Translations under genes and position numbers: made by a program | In this document: piece after piece, positions 24,545-33,665 of the stretch | How the letters are laid out: every line of letters begins with the position of its first letter | Position numbering within the stretch: position 1 is the stretch's first letter | NCBI RefSeq assembly: GCF_017874395.1 | Contig: NZ_JAGGLJ010000015.1 | Coordinates: 1-43,432, forward strand | DNA length: 43,432 bases | Direction of reading: 5' to 3' | Source of the DNA: Peptoniphilus stercorisuis | GTDB taxonomy: Bacteria > Bacillota > Clostridia > Tissierellales > Peptoniphilaceae | Notes under the pieces: generated by a model | The model's input: the letters and a program-made list of their open reading frames with translations, nothing else | Told to the model about the DNA's origin: nothing | The model's database searches: none

Positions 24545-25572
24545 CTTTTTTTAAATACATTAAAGAAAATTTAGTAAAATTCATTTATATTATTTCAATA
24601 TTTATAGTAATTAATTTAATTATTTATTTAACTAATGATATTTTTATAGAAAATGAAGATTTATTATATCTAAATATTTTACTTCTTACTATTACTATCT
24701 TATTTATTTTATATGAGTATTTTACTTGGAAAAAAGATTTTTCAAAAATTTATAAAGCTACTTTAAATGAGTCTGATTTAAATAATATTAATATTAATGA
24801 AAATAAAATAGCTACAAAAATAATTAATGATATTATTAATATTAAAAATTATGAAAGAGTTCAGGATATAGAAATCATAAGAAGGGATTTAAATGATTTA
24901 AATGATTTTATTACTTTGTGGATCCATGAAATAAAACTTCCAATATCTGTTCTTGAATTAATAACTGATCAAATTGATGATCTTGAAGAATACAATATTT
25001 CAAAAAATTTGAGAATTGAAATTGAAAGAATGAATTTTTTAATTAATCAAGTTCTATACACCAGTAGGATTACTGATTTTTCAAAGGATTTATATATTAC
25101 TGAAGTTGATTTAAATAATCTTGTTAGCTCTGTAATAAAAGAAAATAAAAATATTTTAATTTCTAAAAATATTAATTTAGATATAGATAAAACAAATTCT
25201 ACAATTTATACTGACAAAAAATGGGCCTATTTTGTAATAAATCAAATACTAAATAATAGCGCTAAATATACAAAGGATTTTGGAAATATTAATATCACTT
25301 TTGAAGAAGATAGTAATAAAATATATTTAATCATAAAAGATGATGGGATTGGTATTTCAAAGTCTGATATTAATAGAATTTATGATAATGGATTTACTGG
25401 CAAAAGTGGAGTTCATTTTCAAAAATCAACAGGTATGGGACTTTATTTATCTAAAAAAGTAAGTGAAAAATTAAATTTTACTATTAATGCAAAATCTAAG
25501 GAAAATCTATATACAGAATTTACTATTTCCTTTAATAAAATGAATCCTTATTTCAATGTTACAAAAATGTAA
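24541..25572 (+). CDS. bceS: Intramembrane-sensing histidine kinase, BceS type
   Basis: Two N-terminal transmembrane helices (about 12-32 and 39-60) have only a short loop between them, the mark of kinases that sense through a partner ABC transporter. Next come the H-box WIHEIKLPISVLELI (His near 129), N-box NQILNNSAKYT, G1 DDGIGIS and G2 TGMGLYLS. Its 343 residues are typical. Its last bases and stop codon form half of a Bce operator. It acts with BceR and the downstream BceAB, whose transport activity usually provides the signal. Confidence 0.93.
   Translation: MTFFKYIKENLVKFIYIISIFIVINLIIYLTNDIFIENEDLLYLNILLLTITILFILYEYFTWKKDFSKIYKATLNESDLNNININENKIATKIINDIINIKNYERVQDIEIIRRDLNDLNDFITLWIHEIKLPISVLELITDQIDDLEEYNISKNLRIEIERMNFLINQVLYTSRITDFSKDLYITEVDLNNLVSSVIKENKNILISKNINLDIDKTNSTIYTDKKWAYFVINQILNNSAKYTKDFGNINITFEEDSNKIYLIIKDDGIGISKSDINRIYDNGFTGKSGVHFQKSTGMGLYLSKKVSEKLNFTINAKSKENLYTEFTISFNKMNPYFNVTKM
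25559..25572 (+). promoter_or_regulatory. Bce-type operator TTACA-N4-TGTAA upstream of bceA
   Basis: The sequence TTACAAAAATGTAA is a perfect match to the published consensus TNACA-N4-TGTAA bound by BceR-like regulators. It overlaps the kinase stop codon and lies 84 nt upstream of the ABC ATPase start, so bceAB probably has its own peptide-inducible promoter here. A clear -10 box is not obvious; TTTATA near 25609 is possible. Confidence 0.75.
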
Positions 25573-25656
25573 GATTAAAGTCTTAAACGTAATATATATG
25601 GATTTTATAGATAGTTTTTTTTAGATAAGCTATTTATAGAAATTAAGGAGGAAATT

Positions 25657-26421
25657 ATGGATATAGTTTTAGAAACAAAAAATATAAGAAAAGAATATGG
25701 TAGTAGAGGTAATTCATTTATCGCTATTGACAATTTAAATTTAGAAGTAAAACGTGGAGATTTTTTAGGAATTATGGGACCTTCTGGAGCTGGCAAGACA
25801 ACTCTTTTAAATATATTATCAACTATTGATAAGCCTAGTTCTGGAGAAGTATTATATAATGACAAAAATATTGTGAATATGAAAAATAAAGATTTATCTT
25901 TATTTAGACGTGATAATGTAGGATTTATATTTCAAGATTTTAATCTAATTGATTCAATGACCATTGAAGACAATATTGCTCTTCCACTGTCTCTATCTAA
26001 TGTAGATACGAAAACAATAATCAATAAGACTAAGGAATTAAGTATATTTCTTGGAATAGAAACTCAGCTTAAAAAATATCCCTATGAACTTTCAGGAGGT
26101 CAAAAGCAAAGAGTCGCAGCTGCAAGAGCTATGATTACAAATCCAACTATTGTCTTTGCAGACGAACCTACTGGAGCCTTAGATTCTAAATCTTCTCAAG
26201 AACTTTTAGAATATTTAATTAAAATGAATAGAGAACTTAATACAACTATTATTATGGTAACTCATGATGCCTTTGCTGCAAGTTATTGCGAAAAAATTCT
26301 ATTTTTAAAAGATGGTAAAATCCATGCAAGACTTGATAAAGACAATAATAGAAAAGAATTTTTCAATAGAATAATTGATTTACTTGCAAATATAGGAGGA
26401 GGAAATAATGAACTCCTTTAA
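25657..26421 (+). CDS. bceA: BceA-type ABC transporter ATPase
   Basis: A MacB/LolD-like ATPase of 254 residues with Walker A GPSGAGKTT (about 42), signature LSGGQKQR (about 146), Walker B IVFADEPTGALDS (about 165) and the switch His in MVTHD. It powers the BceB permease, which removes peptide antibiotics from their cell-wall lipid targets and signals to the kinase. AAGGAGG precedes ATG. It overlaps bceB by 14 nt. Confidence 0.95.
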   Translation: MDIVLETKNIRKEYGSRGNSFIAIDNLNLEVKRGDFLGIMGPSGAGKTTLLNILSTIDKPSSGEVLYNDKNIVNMKNKDLSLFRRDNVGFIFQDFNLIDSMTIEDNIALPLSLSNVDTKTIINKTKELSIFLGIETQLKKYPYELSGGQKQRVAAARAMITNPTIVFADEPTGALDSKSSQELLEYLIKMNRELNTTIIMVTHDAFAASYCEKILFLKDGKIHARLDKDNNRKEFFNRIIDLLANIGGGNNELL

Positions 26422-28315
26422 AATTGCTAAGATGAATTTTAAAAATAATATTAGAACTTATCTTCTATATATTATAGCAATGGTTTTTGCTGTATCTAGT
26501 TATTATAATTTTTGGAATCTATCTTTAAATCCACAAGTAAATGCATCTAAAGAAATATCAATGTATATAAATGCAACAAATGGAATTACAATATTTTTTA
26601 TGATAATATTTTTAATATTTTTCATAATGTACTCATCAAACTTCTTTTTAAATGAAAGAAAAAAGGAAATAGGTTTATATTCTCTTATGGGAATAGACAA
26701 TAATAAACTTGCTTTTATCTTCGCTTCTGAAGGACTTTTTCTTGGAGCTATTTCCATATTAGTTGGGCTATTTGTAGGAATACTTTTTAGTAAATTATTT
26801 ATGATGATACTTGCTAAAGTTGCTATATTAAATATAGTATTTAAATTTAATATTTCTTTAAAGGCTATATTAATTACTTCTGCAACTTTTATTGTAATTT
26901 TTCTAGTATCTTTTATTATAGGCTATATTAAAATCATTAGAATGAATTTAATAGATTTAATCCACTCTGGTAAGACTGATGAAAAAGCACCAAAAGTAAA
27001 ATATTTTTCAGGACTTATTTCTATAATAATTTTAATAATTGCATATATTATTGCGGTTTCTTATAAAAAGATAGGTTTTGGAACTAGTTTATATTCAGCT
27101 GTAATTCTTGTAATAATTGGAACTACATTATTTTTTAGATCATTTTTTACTATATTTATAAGTAGATTAATAAAAAATAAACATTTTCTATATAAGGGCA
27201 CAAATATAGTAAGTTATTCTAATATATTTTTTAGAATACAAGATAATTATAAAACTCTTGCTGCAGTTTGCGTACTTGTCACTGCAACTATTACATCACT
27301 TGCTACAGTTGCATCGGTAAAATACTATGTAGAAAAAAACTATGAAATAGACTCCCCTTTTACTATCTCTTATATATCAAAGGATGAAAAAGAAATAGAA
27401 AAAGTAAATAATCTACTTCATAGTGAAAATGTAATTCCAAAATTAAATACAAATTATAAATATATAGAATCTAATTCTTATGCTGTAATAAACAGATCTA
27501 CTTTTAGCAAAATTTTAAATGATTTAGATTATAAAAATAAAGATAAAATTTTAAATAAATATAATATAGATAATAAATCTTTATTATATATAGAAGCTCC
27601 TGGAACTATGGGCTCTCTTTTAAATCATAAAAGTATTAGTCTTTCTGATAAAAACTATGATATTTTAAATATTGTTCGTGTTCCAACTTTTGGTAAACTT
27701 ATATCAAAAGCAACTATTGTTATAGATGATGATGAATATAATAATTTTAAAAATATTGAAAAAGAAAATCAATTTAATGGGATTTTATTAGAAGCAAAAA
27801 ACTCTAAAGAGAAAATGAAAGAAATAAACATAAATATAGATACTAATAGTAATGTAGAAATAATTCTTACTACAAAACTTATGTCTATACTAAAAGAACC
27901 TAAGGATTTATATACTTCTGTAATGACTGATTTGTCTAGTTATAATGTGGCTGGAGTAGTATTCTTTTTAGGATCTTTCATGGCTTTTGTATTTATGTTT
28001 GCAACAGGAAGTATTTTATACTTTAAAATAGTTGGCGAAGCACTAAAAGAAAAAAATAGATTTACAATTATTAAAAATATTGGTACTACAAAAGAAGAAA
28101 TAGAAAAATCTATAAAAGATCAAGTAAAAATATATTATATTTCGCCCTATATTTTAGGAATTATCCATAGCTCTTTTGCCATATATGTATTGAGTATGCT
28201 TATGACATTTCCGCTATATATTCCTATGGTTGGAAGCATTGTTATATTGGGACTTGTTTTATATGTATTTTATAGATTTACTATTAAAAAATATATTGAA
28301 ACTGTTCTAAATTAA
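26408..28315 (+). CDS. bceB: BceB-type ABC transporter permease
   Basis: A 635-residue permease with ten predicted membrane helices in a 1-3-4-2-like pattern with two FtsX domains (about 55-180 and 515-630). A large extracellular segment (about 310-510) provides ligand sensing in this family. The N-terminus MNSFKIAKMNFKNNIRTYLLYI is typical. Together with bceA and bceRS this forms an antimicrobial-peptide (bacitracin, lantibiotic or defensin type) resistance module; the actual inducer cannot be told from sequence. A palindromic terminator overlaps the stop codon. Confidence 0.94.
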   Translation: MNSFKIAKMNFKNNIRTYLLYIIAMVFAVSSYYNFWNLSLNPQVNASKEISMYINATNGITIFFMIIFLIFFIMYSSNFFLNERKKEIGLYSLMGIDNNKLAFIFASEGLFLGAISILVGLFVGILFSKLFMMILAKVAILNIVFKFNISLKAILITSATFIVIFLVSFIIGYIKIIRMNLIDLIHSGKTDEKAPKVKYFSGLISIIILIIAYIIAVSYKKIGFGTSLYSAVILVIIGTTLFFRSFFTIFISRLIKNKHFLYKGTNIVSYSNIFFRIQDNYKTLAAVCVLVTATITSLATVASVKYYVEKNYEIDSPFTISYISKDEKEIEKVNNLLHSENVIPKLNTNYKYIESNSYAVINRSTFSKILNDLDYKNKDKILNKYNIDNKSLLYIEAPGTMGSLLNHKSISLSDKNYDILNIVRVPTFGKLISKATIVIDDDEYNNFKNIEKENQFNGILLEAKNSKEKMKEININIDTNSNVEIILTTKLMSILKEPKDLYTSVMTDLSSYNVAGVVFFLGSFMAFVFMFATGSILYFKIVGEALKEKNRFTIIKNIGTTKEEIEKSIKDQVKIYYISPYILGIIHSSFAIYVLSMLMTFPLYIPMVGSIVILGLVLYVFYRFTIKKYIETVLN

Positions 28316-28346
28316 AAAACCTAAGACTTAAGTCTTAGGTTTTTTA
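28313..28346. terminator. Bidirectional terminator between bceB and gltS
   Basis: A perfect palindrome (28313-28346) with A6 and T6 ends overlaps the bceB stop codon. It serves converging transcripts from bceB (plus) and gltS (minus). Confidence 0.9.
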
Positions 28347-28366
28347 TATGTCTATTTTTATGTCTA

Positions 28367-29584
28367 TTACATAGGGAATTTACTAGCAAATCCCATAAAT
28401 CCTGTAATAATAATTGCATTTGTAAAGTTACTAAATAATCCACCTATTATAGGAACAATAAAGAATGCAAGTTTTGAATATGAATATTTATTACAAACAG
28501 CTTTCATATTTGCCATTGATACTGGAACTGCTCCCATACCAAATCCAACATGTCCTGCTGCAATAACTGCTGCATCATAATCTCTTCCCATTAAATTAAA
28601 TGTAATATATTTTGCAAATATAAACATTAATACTACTTGTCCTATTAATAATACTACAAGTGGTAATGCAAGAGATGCAAGATCTAATAAATTCATTGAC
28701 ATAATTGCCATAGTTACAAATAGTGAAAGTGAAACATCACCCATTACATCTATTTCTGGTTGAGGAATAGCTTCTTCTTTCTTTGAAATCTTAGGTACAA
28801 GGTTTGTAAGAATACAACCACCTATCATTCCCATAACATGAACTGGTAATTTAATGCTTGGAATAATAATATCAAAGAAATCTTTAAAGTAAGCTCCTAT
28901 TCCAAGTGCTATAAATACAAGAATTGTTGCATAAATAAATACATTATAACTTAATGGTCTTACTTCTTCTACAGTATTAGTATCTAATACTTCACTATTT
29001 TTCATACTTGGGTTCCAAAGATTTTTCTTCTTAATTAGACTATCTGCAATTGGTCCACCCATTAGACATCCTGCTACAAGTCCAAAAGTTGCTGCTGCAA
29101 TTGCAACATTAGCTGCACTTGGATATCCAAGTTCTACTGCTTGAGGTCCAAAACTTGCTGCATTTCCATGACCACCTGTCATAGGAATTGAACCTGTCAT
29201 TAAACCGATCATAGGGTTTATTCCAAGTGGGAATGAAAGTCCTATTGCTACAGCATTTTGTAAAAATGCCATTAAGGCTGCTAGTATTAAGAAAATAATA
29301 ATTTTCTTTCCACCTTGTTTAAGTAATGCAAAGTTTGCTTGAAATCCAGCACATGTGAAAAATACATACATGAAAAAGTTTTGCATTGAATTATCAAATG
29401 TAAATTTAGCTACTCCCGCTACACTTAAAATTAAATTTAAAATTGCAAAAATAAGTCCACCTACTACAGCTGATGGTATGCAGTACTTTTTAAATACTGG
29501 AAACTTGTTTAACATAAATTCCCCTAACGCCATTAATATTACACAAATTAAAAGCGTCTTTGAAACGTCCATTGATATTTCCAT
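28367..29584 (-). CDS. gltS: Sodium/glutamate symporter
   Basis: An integral membrane GltS-family carrier of 405 residues with about ten to twelve helices arranged as two repeats. Hallmarks are SAVVGGLIFAI near the N-terminus, TGSIPMTGGHGNAASFGP (about 130-147, a substrate/ion loop) and GHVGFGMGAVPVSMANM in the second half. It takes up glutamate with Na+, a useful carbon and energy source for an amino-acid-fermenting anaerobe. GAGGAGG precedes ATG. It is transcribed alone from an extended -10 promoter at 29618-29626. Confidence 0.95.
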   Translation of the reverse strand: MEISMDVSKTLLICVILMALGEFMLNKFPVFKKYCIPSAVVGGLIFAILNLILSVAGVAKFTFDNSMQNFFMYVFFTCAGFQANFALLKQGGKKIIIFLILAALMAFLQNAVAIGLSFPLGINPMIGLMTGSIPMTGGHGNAASFGPQAVELGYPSAANVAIAAATFGLVAGCLMGGPIADSLIKKKNLWNPSMKNSEVLDTNTVEEVRPLSYNVFIYATILVFIALGIGAYFKDFFDIIIPSIKLPVHVMGMIGGCILTNLVPKISKKEEAIPQPEIDVMGDVSLSLFVTMAIMSMNLLDLASLALPLVVLLIGQVVLMFIFAKYITFNLMGRDYDAAVIAAGHVGFGMGAVPVSMANMKAVCNKYSYSKLAFFIVPIIGGLFSNFTNAIIITGFMGFASKFPM

Positions 29585-29617
29585 ATCTCTATACCTCCTC
29601 TATTAACACGCCTGATA

Positions 29618-29626
29618 ATTATAGCA
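29618..29626 (-). promoter_or_regulatory. gltS promoter, extended -10 type
   Basis: On the minus strand TGCTATAAT is an extended -10 box. No good -35 hexamer is found at 17 nt. It lies about 34 nt upstream of the gltS ATG. Confidence 0.55.
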
Positions 29627-29639
29627 CAGGTTTTTTATC

Positions 29640-29947
29640 TTTTATATAAGAAATGTTTAAAATTTCTACATCATTGTATCAATGCATACGATTAAATTAT
29701 AGTATTCTTTTTAACCTTTCCTAATATTCTGAAAGCGATTTCCATATTGCAAATACTAGATATTTTTTTTGAACAATTTATGTATATTTGTTTAATATGT
29801 AATTATAGTTTTATACTATATATTATATTTGTATTAAGTATATTAAGGTTTGCTTATTTTATCCTCTCTTATTTCAATAAATGAAATATTGATTCCATAA
29901 TATGAAATCTATTTTATTTATGTATTTTTCTTAATTTTGTTCATATT
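29640..29947. other. Gene-free AT-rich stretch between gltS and thrS
   Basis: About 300 bases without a credible coding frame. I see no riboswitch core or tRNA. A few short imperfect dyads (for example ATGAAATATTGATTCC followed by ATATGAAAT) are too weak to call. Confidence 0.5.
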
Positions 29948-29979
29948 AAAAAAGAGACCTAATTTTCATTAGATCTCTT
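29948..29979 (-). terminator. thrS terminator
   Basis: The arms 29952-29963 and 29968-29979 pair with one mismatch around a TTTC loop and are followed on the minus strand by a T-run. It lies 26 nt after the thrS stop. Confidence 0.75.
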
Positions 29980-30004
29980 AAATATTTTTAATTATTTTTT
30001 ATAT

Positions 30005-31915
30005 TTATTCTGATATTTCTTTTGATTTTATTTCACTTAATAGTGATTCAATAAACTCTTCTGGAGATATATCTTTAATTTCTTCTCCATTTCTCTTTCT
30101 TACAGAAAGTTTTTTAGATGAAACTTCTTGTTCTCCAACTACAAGCATATAGTTGATTTTCTTAAGTTGAGCTTCTCTTATTTTGTATCCAACTTTTTCT
30201 GCTCTATCATCAAGTTTTACTCTTATTCCCTTTTCAGCAAATAAGTCTCTTAATTCTATTGCATAGTCATTAAACTTGTCAGATACTGGAATAATTTGAA
30301 CTTGAACAGGTGCAAGCCATAGTGGGAATTTTCCTGCAAAATGCTCAATTAATACTCCCATAAATCTTTCTATTGAACCAAACATAGTTCTATGAAGCAT
30401 AACAGGTCTTGCTTTTTCACCTTTTTCATTAACATAAGTTAAATCAAAGTTTTCAGGCATTTGGAAATCAAGTTGGATTGTACCACATTGCCAAGTTCTA
30501 CCTATTGCATCTTCTAGATGGAAGTCGATTTTTGGTCCGTAGAAAGCTCCATCTCCTTCATTAATAACATATGGTAGTTCTCTTTCTTCTAAAACTTCTT
30601 TTAGATTTTGTTCTGCAAGATTCCAAGTTTCAATATCTCCCATAAAATCATCAGGTCTAGTTGAAAGCTCTAAGCTATATTTAAATCCAAAAGTACTATA
30701 TAGATAATCTGCAAGATCAATCATTCTATATACTTCTTCTTTAATTTGAGAAGGAAGACAATATATATGAGCATCATCTTGAGTAAATGTTCTAACTCTA
30801 AATAGTCCATGAAGAGCTCCTGATAATTCATGTCTATGAACTTGACCGAACTCAGAAAGTCTTATTGGAAGATCTCTATATGAGTGAGGATTTGAAGAAT
30901 ATACTATTGTAGATCCAGGACAGTTCATTGGTTTTACTGCATAGTCTTCACCATCTATTTTTGTAAAGTACATATTTTCTTTATAATGAGCCCAGTGACC
31001 TGACTTATGCCATAACTCTTCATTTAAGATAATAGGAGTCATAATTTCTCCATATCCATTTTTTTCAAGAACATCTCTCCACCATGATAGAAGTTGATTT
31101 CTTAAAATCATTCCATTTGGATGGAAGAATGGAAATCCTGGTCCTTCTTCGTGAATACTAAATAAATCAAGTTCACGACCTAATTTTCTATGATCTCTTT
31201 TTTCTGCTTCTGCAAGTCTATCTAAATATTCATCTAATTGTTTTTTCTTTTCAAAGGAAATTCCATATATTCTTTGAAGCATTTTGTTGTTTTCATCACC
31301 TCTCCAATAAGCTCCTGCTATTGAAAGAAGTTTAAATGCTTTTATTTTTTTAATATTTTCAATATGTGGTCCTCTACAAAGATCTGCAAATTCTCCTATT
31401 TTATATAGAGTGATTAATTCATCTTCTGGAAGATCTTCAATAAGTTCCACTTTGTAGTCTTGATTTCTTTCTTTAAAGAATTCAATAGCTTCATCTCTTG
31501 AAACTTCAACTCTTACTACATCATGACCTTCTTTAACAATTCTTTTCATTTCCGCTTCAATTTTTTCTAAATCTTCAGGTACAAATCTATGATCTGTATC
31601 TATGTCATAGTAGAATCCATTGTCAATTGATGGTCCTATTGCAAATTTTGCATCTTCAAATAAGTTTTGAATAGCATATGCCATAACATGAGAAGTTGTA
31701 TGCCAGAAAATTTTCTTTCCTTCTTTATCATCAAATTTTAAAACTTTAAATTCACAATCTTCATCTACAACATCTACCATTCCAAGAGTTTCTCCATTTA
31801 CAACTGCTCCAAGCGCAACTCTTGCTAGTCCTTCAGAAATATCCATTGTAATTTCTTTTACGCTCTTTGGACTATCATAATTTCTTTCAGATCCATCTGG
31901 TAATCTAACTATCAT
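30005..31915 (-). CDS. thrS: Threonyl-tRNA synthetase
   Basis: A full-length class II synthetase of 636 residues. It has an N-terminal TGS domain (1-60), an editing domain with HTTSH near 71-75 and the CRGPH motif near 180 for removing mischarged serine, a catalytic core with class II motifs (FRVRTFTQDDAHIYC; zinc ligand Cys in MNCPGS near 333), and a C-terminal anticodon-binding domain (about 535-630). AGGAGG precedes ATG. It is single-gene and controlled by the T-box leader at 31945-32155, so expression rises when tRNA-Thr is uncharged. Confidence 0.97.
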   Translation of the reverse strand: MIVRLPDGSERNYDSPKSVKEITMDISEGLARVALGAVVNGETLGMVDVVDEDCEFKVLKFDDKEGKKIFWHTTSHVMAYAIQNLFEDAKFAIGPSIDNGFYYDIDTDHRFVPEDLEKIEAEMKRIVKEGHDVVRVEVSRDEAIEFFKERNQDYKVELIEDLPEDELITLYKIGEFADLCRGPHIENIKKIKAFKLLSIAGAYWRGDENNKMLQRIYGISFEKKKQLDEYLDRLAEAEKRDHRKLGRELDLFSIHEEGPGFPFFHPNGMILRNQLLSWWRDVLEKNGYGEIMTPIILNEELWHKSGHWAHYKENMYFTKIDGEDYAVKPMNCPGSTIVYSSNPHSYRDLPIRLSEFGQVHRHELSGALHGLFRVRTFTQDDAHIYCLPSQIKEEVYRMIDLADYLYSTFGFKYSLELSTRPDDFMGDIETWNLAEQNLKEVLEERELPYVINEGDGAFYGPKIDFHLEDAIGRTWQCGTIQLDFQMPENFDLTYVNEKGEKARPVMLHRTMFGSIERFMGVLIEHFAGKFPLWLAPVQVQIIPVSDKFNDYAIELRDLFAEKGIRVKLDDRAEKVGYKIREAQLKKINYMLVVGEQEVSSKKLSVRKRNGEEIKDISPEEFIESLLSEIKSKEISE

Positions 31916-31940
31916 AATTTGCCTCCTAATATTTTATAAT

Positions 31941-31973
31941 AAAAAAAGGCCTACCATCCTAAAAGGACGATAG
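31941..31973 (-). terminator. Regulated terminator of the T-box leader
   Basis: A nine-pair stem including G-T pairs (31951-31959/31965-31973) is followed by T8 on the minus strand. Its 5' arm overlaps the region able to form the antiterminator with the T-box core. Confidence 0.8.
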
Positions 31974-32155
31974 ACCGTGGTTCCACCTTAATTAATACTC
32001 AATAGTTTTATCGCAACTAACGTTTTGTATTACCAAAAAACTCTAGGTCAGTTTTCAAATAATCTTATTTTAAGAACTTTCAGCCAAGGTTCTTTTCTCT
32101 TTTAAAATAGTTTTTATTCTACTCTTCCTATCAACGTTACTATATAAAAATTTAA
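31945..32155 (-). ncRNA. T-box leader of thrS (tRNA-Thr sensing)
   Basis: The minus strand shows the conserved T-box core AAGGTGGAACCACGG (31975-31989) followed by a terminator stem (31951-31959 with 31965-31973) and a T-run. Upstream lies a long stem I with GAAGAGTAG near its base and a distal hairpin AGAAC/GTTCT. A threonine specifier is plausible in GAAAACTGACC (ACU or, shifted, ACC). Uncharged tRNA-Thr would stabilise the antiterminator and permit thrS transcription. The core is certain; the specifier assignment is inference supported by the downstream gene. Confidence 0.92.
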
Positions 32156-32160
32156 TATAT

Positions 32161-32189
32161 ACTATAGCACATATATTGTGCTTTTACAA
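32161..32189 (-). promoter_or_regulatory. Promoter of the thrS T-box transcript
   Basis: On the minus strand TTGTAA (32184-32189) and TATAGT (32161-32166) are spaced by 17 nt. The spacer contains an inverted repeat AGCACA/TGTGCT (32166-32171/32177-32182). Confidence 0.65.
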
Positions 32190-32196
32190 ATCTTTT

Positions 32197-32892
32197 TTAT
32201 TTTTTCAAAGAAAGTATACTTCCATAGTCAATTATATCACTCTTTGATAAAAAATCATACTTTTCATTATTTTCTTCAAGAAACTCAATTATCTTATTAT
32301 AAGAGCTGTGTTTTTCTAAACTTCCCGTAAAATACAAAGTATCATCTATAAGACCACTTGCTCCACCAATAAAACCATAATTAAATCCTGTAAGAATAAT
32401 TTGTTTATGATCTATTAAAAGTATCTTTTCAAACTTTCTTACCTTTTCATATATATCCCGATCAGATGTAATTAAAACATTTTTTCCAATAGATATATTA
32501 CATTTTGTATAACCCTGTCTTACATTTATTAGTTTATATCCATTTTTTGAATAATAATCAAGTAATTTTTCATCTGTGTATTTTAAGTTATGAATAAATA
32601 AATTCTTAAATACAGCAGCATTTAAACTAATGTCCTTGGGATATTTACAATCTAAACTAGAACTAGATTTTATAATATTATAATCATTAAATAAATTTTT
32701 ATAATATTCATAATTATCTCTATCTACTACTAAATCTCCATTTGGTAAATTGTGAAGAAGTAAATCAGGATGCGCCTCTAAAGGCTCTAGTAAGTTTTTA
32801 TTTGGTGTAGTTTTATAAATTTTAAAATTTAGATTTTCTAAAGATTTTTCTATTTCTCTATTAGTATTATAATTAATTAGAATTTCAGTCAT
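32197..32892 (-). CDS. DUF6873 family GME-fold protein
   Basis: A 231-residue cytoplasmic protein. The motifs HPDLLLHNLPNGDLVVD (about 41-57), NVRQGYTKCNISIG (about 122) and GFNYGFIGGASGLIDDTLYFTG (about 168-189) recall the DUF6873 family, predicted to have the amidinotransferase-like (GME) fold. Cys in YTKCN and His in AHPD are candidate active-site residues. The substrate is unknown. It overlaps the methyltransferase gene by 8 nt and is the last gene of the long cluster beginning at 41361. Confidence 0.7.
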   Translation of the reverse strand: MTEILINYNTNREIEKSLENLNFKIYKTTPNKNLLEPLEAHPDLLLHNLPNGDLVVDRDNYEYYKNLFNDYNIIKSSSSLDCKYPKDISLNAAVFKNLFIHNLKYTDEKLLDYYSKNGYKLINVRQGYTKCNISIGKNVLITSDRDIYEKVRKFEKILLIDHKQIILTGFNYGFIGGASGLIDDTLYFTGSLEKHSSYNKIIEFLEENNEKYDFLSKSDIIDYGSILSLKK

Positions 32893-33661
32893 TTTTACTC
32901 ATCTCATACATACAAATAGATGCTGCCACATTTGCATTTAAAGAATTTATTTTAGAAGACATTGGTATTTTAATAAAATCATCTGAATAAGAAAAAACTT
33001 CTTCACTTACTCCATGAGCTTCATTTCCTATTGTCAAAACTAAAGATTCTGGAAAATCATATTCAAATATTGATGTGGACTTTTCAAGTGATGTTGAAAT
33101 AATTTTAAATTTATCTTTTAATTGTAAAATTTCAGATTTTTCAGAAATAATATAAATTGGTAGTCTAAAAATAGAAGCCATAGTAGATCTTATTACTTTT
33201 GGATTATAGATATCTACTGTTTCTTTAGATAAAATAATTCCATTTATATTAAAAGCTTCAGCAGATCTTATAATTCCACCAAGATTTCCAGGATCTTTTA
33301 AATCATCTAAAAATAAATATCTTCCGCTTTTAAGACTATTTATACTCTCACTATGTAAAAATCTATAATAAGAAATTATTCCTTGCGAATGTTCTGTATC
33401 AGATAGAGAATTAAAAATCTTTTCACTAATAAATAGAACTTTTGAATTTTTTTCTTCTAATTTTTCTATAATATTTTTAATGTCTTCATTTTCCATAATT
33501 TTCGTTGAAATTACAGTATATAAAGGCATTGTCTCCTTAAGAGATTCTTCTATTACTTTAATCCCCTCAACTAAGAAAATACGCTCCTTTTGTCTTTGTT
33601 TTTTATTTAAAAAGCCCTTTAAATATTTATAGTTTTTATTATCAGTACTTTCAATAATCAT
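32885..33661 (-). CDS. SpoU/TrmH family RNA 2'-O-ribose methyltransferase
   Basis: A 258-residue SPOUT methyltransferase. An N-terminal substrate-binding domain (about 1-90, KKQRQKERIFLVEGIKVIEE) is followed by the trefoil-knot domain with motif 1 DPGNLGGIIRSAEAF (about 122-136), motif 2 LTIGNEAHGVS (about 207) and motif 3 IPMSSKINSLNANVAASICMYE (about 230). It uses S-adenosylmethionine to methylate rRNA or tRNA ribose. The exact site is not predictable. It starts 4 nt after the rho stop. Confidence 0.93.
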   Translation of the reverse strand: MIIESTDNKNYKYLKGFLNKKQRQKERIFLVEGIKVIEESLKETMPLYTVISTKIMENEDIKNIIEKLEEKNSKVLFISEKIFNSLSDTEHSQGIISYYRFLHSESINSLKSGRYLFLDDLKDPGNLGGIIRSAEAFNINGIILSKETVDIYNPKVIRSTMASIFRLPIYIISEKSEILQLKDKFKIISTSLEKSTSIFEYDFPESLVLTIGNEAHGVSEEVFSYSDDFIKIPMSSKINSLNANVAASICMYEMSKND

Positions 33662-33665
33662 ATAA

